In this document: piece after piece, positions 6,173 through 8,938 of the stretch | Layout: each line of letters starts with the position of its first letter | How positions within the stretch are numbered: position 1 is the stretch's first letter | Program-made: the position numbers and the translations under genes | Assembly: GCA_944332375.1 (NCBI GenBank) | Contig: CALVJU010000024.1 | Coordinates: 1 to 8,938 of the forward strand | Length of the DNA: 8,938 nucleotides | Direction of reading: 5' to 3' | Source: an uncultured Bacilli bacterium | GTDB lineage: Bacteria; Bacillota_I; Bacilli_A; RF39; UBA660 | The notes under the pieces: model-generated | Seen by the model: only the letters and a program-made list of their open reading frames with translations | The model's database searches: none | What the model was told of the DNA's origin: nothing

Positions 6173-8347
6173 ATGAGAAGAATGAATCAAGAAATTATAA
6201 AAACAATGAGTATAGAATTAAATATACAACCAAAACAAGTAGAAACTGTTTTAAATTTATTGAGTGAGGGAAATACTGTTCCATTTATTGCTCGTTATCG
6301 TAAAGAACAAACAGGAGCTTTAGATGAAGAGACAATCCGTTCTATTCAAGAAGTTTATGAATATCAAATGAATCTCTTAAAAAGAAAAGAAGATGTGATT
6401 CGTTTGATTGATGAAAAAGGAATGTTGACAGAAGAATTAAAAAATAAAATTATGGAATGTACGAAGTTAGTGGAAGTAGAAGACTTGTATCGTCCATACA
6501 AAGAAAAGAAGAAAACAAAGGCGACAGAAGCAATTGCATTAGGACTAGAACCTCTCGCTAAAATGATCATGGCATTTCCAACTAATGGAAGCTTAGAGGA
6601 TATGGCTTTGAGGTTTGTGAATGAAAAAGTAAAGACAAAGGAAGAAGCAATTACTGGGGCTAAATATATTATTGCTGAATGGGTGAGTGATAATGCTTCT
6701 TATCGTAAATGGATTCGTAATTTTTTCTATCGTCATGGAATTTTAGTTTCTAAAAAGAAGAAAAATGCAGAAGATAAAGAGAAAACATATGAGATGTATT
6801 ATGATTATCAAGAACCCGTTGGGAAATTGAAACCACATCGTATTCTTGCATTTAACCGTGGAGAAAAAGAAAAGATATTAAATGTATCTATTGATGTCAA
6901 TAAAGAAGAAATTCTACAATATCTTGAAAAGAAAGTAATAAAAAATAATCAATCTTTTGTTGTATCAACAGTGAAAGAAGCAATAGAAGATGCTTATAAA
7001 AGATTAATTGCGCCATCTATTGAAAGAGAGATCCGTTCTGAATTATCAGAAAAAGGAGAAGTTGCAGCTATCGATAACTTTGGTAAAAACTTAGAAGCAC
7101 TTCTTTTAACTCCACCGATGAAAGAACAAGTAGTACTTGCCTTTGATCCTGGATATTTAAATGGGTGTAAATTAGCAGTAATCGATAAAAATGGAAAATA
7201 TTTAGATTCTACAGTAATTAAACCATTTATCAATTCGAAAACAGAGGGAAGAATTAAGGAATCAAAAGAGATTGTTTCAAAATTAATTCAAAAATATCAT
7301 GTTGATATTATTGCGATTGGAAATGGTACTGCCTCTCGTGAATCAGAAAAATTTTGCGCTGAATTAATCAAAGAATATCATTTAAATTGTAAATATGTGA
7401 TTGTCTCAGAAGCAGGAGCTTCGATCTATAGTGCTTCTAAAATTGCTTTAGAAGAATTCCCTGATCTAGCTATTGAAAAAAGAAGTGCGGTTAGTATTGG
7501 AAGACGTTTACAAGATCCATTGGCAGAATTGGTGAAAATTCCACCAGAGGGAATTGGAGTTGGATTATATCAACATGATGTAAGTCAAAAGAAATTATCA
7601 GAGTCATTAGACTTTGTTGTAGAAAAATGTGTCAATAGCGTTGGTGTGAATATGAATACCGCATCTCCATCTTTGTTAAGTTATGTTTCAGGTCTTACAA
7701 AGAAAACTTGTCAAAAATTAGTAGATTATCGTGAAAAAGTAGGGAAGATTCAATCTCGTGATGAGATTAAGAAAAAGAAATTATTATCCGATAAAGCTTA
7801 TGAACAAGCGATTGGTTTCTTAAGAATTCCTGATGGAGAAAATGAATTAGATAAAACGGCAATTCACCCAGAAAGTTATCCAATCGCACTTCAATTACTT
7901 CAGGATTTAGGATTTACTGTTCATGATATTGGAAGTAAAGAATTAATAGAAAAATTAAACCAAGTAGATATTGAAGCATATCAAGAAAAATTAAAAACAG
8001 ATCAATATACTTTAGAAGATGTGATCTTATCATTAAAGAAACCAAATCTAGATCCAAGAGATGAGATGCCACAACCACTTCTAAGAAGTGATATATTAGA
8101 GTTAGATGATTTAAAAGTAGGAATGAAATTACAAGGTACAGTACGTAATGTAGTTGATTTTGGAGCATTTATCGATATCGGACTTCATAATGATGGACTA
8201 GCACATATTTCTAAATTAACAGATAAATATATCAAACATCCAAGTGAAGTAGTTAGCGTAGGAGATATTGTAGACTGTTATGTTGATGATATTTCAAAAG
8301 AAAAAGGAAAAGTGAGTTTAACATTAATTCCTCCAACTGTAAAATAG
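6173..8347 (+). CDS. tex: Tex, S1-domain RNA-binding transcription accessory protein
   Basis: Tex is a conserved cytoplasmic nucleic-acid-binding protein related to eukaryotic Spt6 and linked to transcription and RNA metabolism; its exact biochemical role is not settled. The 724-residue length is typical. The N-terminal helical region carries the hallmark TVPFIARYRKEQTGALDEE (about 36-54) and LYRPYKEKKKTKA. A YqgF/RNase H-like domain starts near V320 with AFDPG (D325) and includes IIAIGNGTASRESE. Helix-hairpin-helix DNA-binding segments follow from about V487 (VNSVGVNMNTASPSLL). A C-terminal S1 RNA-binding domain spans about 649-720 (GTVRNVVDFGAFIDIGLHNDG). Two starts are possible: the ATG at 6173 (AAGGA at 6163-6167, 5 nt away) and the ATG at 6182 (AAGGA at 6169-6173, 8 nt away), giving 724 or 721 residues. 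No clear terminator follows the stop, so readthrough into the next unit is possible. Confidence 0.96.
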   Translation: MRRMNQEIIKTMSIELNIQPKQVETVLNLLSEGNTVPFIARYRKEQTGALDEETIRSIQEVYEYQMNLLKRKEDVIRLIDEKGMLTEELKNKIMECTKLVEVEDLYRPYKEKKKTKATEAIALGLEPLAKMIMAFPTNGSLEDMALRFVNEKVKTKEEAITGAKYIIAEWVSDNASYRKWIRNFFYRHGILVSKKKKNAEDKEKTYEMYYDYQEPVGKLKPHRILAFNRGEKEKILNVSIDVNKEEILQYLEKKVIKNNQSFVVSTVKEAIEDAYKRLIAPSIEREIRSELSEKGEVAAIDNFGKNLEALLLTPPMKEQVVLAFDPGYLNGCKLAVIDKNGKYLDSTVIKPFINSKTEGRIKESKEIVSKLIQKYHVDIIAIGNGTASRESEKFCAELIKEYHLNCKYVIVSEAGASIYSASKIALEEFPDLAIEKRSAVSIGRRLQDPLAELVKIPPEGIGVGLYQHDVSQKKLSESLDFVVEKCVNSVGVNMNTASPSLLSYVSGLTKKTCQKLVDYREKVGKIQSRDEIKKKKLLSDKAYEQAIGFLRIPDGENELDKTAIHPESYPIALQLLQDLGFTVHDIGSKELIEKLNQVDIEAYQEKLKTDQYTLEDVILSLKKPNLDPRDEMPQPLLRSDILELDDLKVGMKLQGTVRNVVDFGAFIDIGLHNDGLAHISKLTDKYIKHPSEVVSVGDIVDCYVDDISKEKGKVSLTLIPPTVK

Positions 8348-8381
8348 AGTATAACAAAGAAATAAGTTATTATGAATGAGA

Positions 8382-8410
8382 TAGACAAGAAGTATAGAAC
8401 ATGATAATAT
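8382..8410 (+). promoter_or_regulatory. Promoter of a small transcription unit downstream of tex
   Basis: TAGACA (8382-8387, five of six to TTGACA), exactly 17 bp, then TAATAT (8405-8410) preceded by TG at 8402-8403. This has one of the best -35 matches in the window. Start is expected near 8417. With the terminator at 8583-8614 it defines a transcript of roughly 200 nt. Confidence 0.65.
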
Positions 8411-8433
8411 AAAGTTATGGAATAGAGAGAGGA

Positions 8434-8494
8434 GTACAGTGAGATGATTTGTAATATTGCTTTTGAAAACTGTACAAAAAAAAAGAATCATTTT
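8434..8494 (+). other. Overlapping RNA helices, possible pseudoknot, over the start of a small ORF
   Basis: GTACAGT (8434-8440) is perfectly complementary to ACTGTAC (8469-8475). The adjacent bases 8441-8450, containing ATGATT, can pair with 8485-8494, containing AATCAT, giving ten continuous pairs including G-U wobbles. The helices cross, so they form either a pseudoknot or a switch. The linker 8476-8484 is nine A's, the kind of A-rich strand that can lie in a helix groove. The ORF start codon at 8444 is inside the second helix and the last base of the Shine-Dalgarno is in the first. Pairing was done by eye. Confidence 0.4.
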
Positions 8495-8530
8495 GCACTA
8501 ACAAAAAGTTACCATGGGGCGGTTATTTAG
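8444..8530 (+). CDS. Putative 28-codon small ORF
   Basis: The ATG at 8444 is preceded by AGGAG (8430-8434) with 9 nt spacing. The frame runs 28 codons to TAG at 8528-8530, beginning MICNIAFENC and ending SYHGAVI. It has two cysteines, a KKK patch and no membrane segment, and I recognise no family. Support comes from promoter, ribosome binding site and terminator in correct order around it. Against it, the ORF is short, much of its 5' part can form RNA helices, and the transcript might be a noncoding or regulatory RNA. It could also be a leader peptide. Confidence 0.4.
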   Translation: MICNIAFENCTKKKNHFALTKSYHGAVI

Positions 8531-8582
8531 CTAAGAATACCTTATCTTTCTCATACATTTATTTCATGTTCAATAGAAGAGT

Positions 8583-8614
8583 AAGCTGTTTTCAGTATGG
8601 AAACGGCTTTTTTT
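8583..8614 (+). terminator. Strong intrinsic terminator of the small transcription unit
   Basis: An 11-bp stem, AAGCTGTTTTC (8583-8593) with GGAAACGGCTT (8599-8609), includes two G-U pairs and a five-base loop, and is followed by T's through 8614. It separates the small unit from the next promoter at 8655. It may also stop readthrough from tex, which has no obvious terminator of its own. Confidence 0.85.
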
Positions 8615-8654
8615 CGTAGTGAAAACTTTGAAGGATTATGACGAAAAAGTAGGA

Positions 8655-8683
8655 TAGAAAACAAGAAAAAGGTATGGTATAAT
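8655..8683 (+). promoter_or_regulatory. Promoter of the exported-protein gene at the right edge
   Basis: TAGAAA (8655-8660, four of six to TTGACA), a 17-bp spacer, and a perfect TATAAT (8678-8683) preceded by TG at 8675-8676, an extended -10. Start is expected near 8690, leaving about 20 nt before the first possible ATG. Confidence 0.75.
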
Positions 8684-8709
8684 GAGATAAAATAGGAGTT
8701 GATAGGAAG

Positions 8710-8938
8710 ATGAGGAGAAGGAGAATGAAAGTAAAACCAGAGAAAATACTTGTTGGGACAATCATTGTATCTGTATTCCTGATGTTAGGAATTGGATATG
8801 CATTATTAAGCCAGACATTACAGATCAATGGTACAGCTAATATTACATCGAAATGGAAAATATTGTTTACAAGTGCCGAAGAAAAAGAGATGGAGAATGC
8901 GACAACTCAGTTAAAAGAGATTACAGATGATACGACTT
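8710..8938 (+). CDS. Exported protein with SipW/TasA-style N-terminal signal region (partial)
   Basis: The frame is open from 8710 to the right edge (76 codons). The N-terminus is MRRRRMKVKPEK, then a hydrophobic helix at about 13-33 ending GIGYALLSQTLQINGTANI. The pattern of a hydrophobic segment, G-Y-A-x-L, and a short N-G-T-A-N-I strand is common in Firmicutes surface proteins processed by SipW-type signal peptidases, including TasA-like fiber or matrix proteins. The exact class is inference. The mature part seen so far (SKWKILFTSAEEKEMENATT) is polar. Start choice is uncertain: the ATG at 8710 has AGGAG at 8694-8698 (11 nt away), while the ATG at 8725 has GAGGAG at 8712-8717 (7 nt away), giving MKVKPEK. 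The later start is at least as likely. The rest of the gene, and therefore its function, is outside the window. Confidence 0.8.
   Translation, partial: MRRRRMKVKPEKILVGTIIVSVFLMLGIGYALLSQTLQINGTANITSKWKILFTSAEEKEMENATTQLKEITDDTT

Noticed and set aside
8430..8500. Resemblance to a tetrahydrofolate riboswitch (GGAG, GATGATT and GAATCATT blocks)
   Set aside because: The closing CTCC-type helix and the conserved core after the second block are missing, and the following gene is not a folate gene; similarity is limited to short AT-rich blocks.
8397..8571. 8-base inverted repeat GAACATGA (8397-8404) and TCATGTTC (8564-8571)
   Set aside because: The left copy is in the promoter spacer, upstream of the expected transcript start, so it would not pair in the small RNA; at this length in AT-rich DNA it may be chance.
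8592..8828. 78-codon minus-strand frame near the right edge
   Set aside because: It crosses a strong plus-strand terminator, a plus-strand promoter and the signal region of the exported-protein gene; its hydrophobic look mirrors AT-rich sequence.
1..8938. tRNA, rRNA, CRISPR array, insertion sequence or prophage
   Set aside because: No cloverleaf, direct-repeat array, transposase or terminal repeats were visible on either strand.

Overview
The window is AT-rich, tightly packed DNA from a low-GC Gram-positive bacterium. The genes most resemble those of Bacillota/Bacilli, possibly an uncultured gut Erysipelotrichia-like or RF39-like lineage. That placement is inference from protein style, Gram-positive Shine-Dalgarno sites and extended -10 promoters. 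parC ends in TGA directly inside a terminator and all tryptophans in the genes are TGG, so the standard bacterial code applies, not the Mycoplasma code.

Layout, left to right. Bases 1-27 hold the first nine codons of a leftward gene. Bases 28-252 are a divergent intergenic region with a rightward terminator-like hairpin, an overlapping alternative inverted repeat, and an extended -10 promoter. Bases 253-5511 are a three-gene operon: parE (topoisomerase IV ATPase/TOPRIM subunit), an unrecognised 269-residue protein, and parC (topoisomerase IV breakage-reunion subunit). The operon closes with a hairpin terminator that overlaps the parC stop codon. Bases 5545-6133 are a self-contained unit (promoter, gene, terminator) for a membrane-anchored, cysteine-free, thioredoxin-fold-like protein. 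Bases 6173-8347 encode Tex, a conserved RNA-binding transcription accessory protein. Bases 8348-8709 lack a large gene but contain a complete small transcription unit: a good promoter, a Shine-Dalgarno site with a 28-codon ORF, overlapping RNA helices that could form a pseudoknot, and a strong terminator. A further promoter then drives the start of an exported protein with a SipW/TasA-style signal region, cut off by the right edge.

How the genes work together: ParE and ParC form the heterotetramer that decatenates daughter chromosomes, and the middle gene is expressed with them. Tex and the thioredoxin-like protein appear to be separate housekeeping units. Most of the window is conserved core genome. 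The points most worth following are the leucine at the quinolone-contact position of ParC, the unrecognised gene inside the parE-parC operon, the small RNA/peptide unit at 8382-8614, and the possible conditional terminator upstream of parE. I see no mobile element, CRISPR array, tRNA or rRNA.
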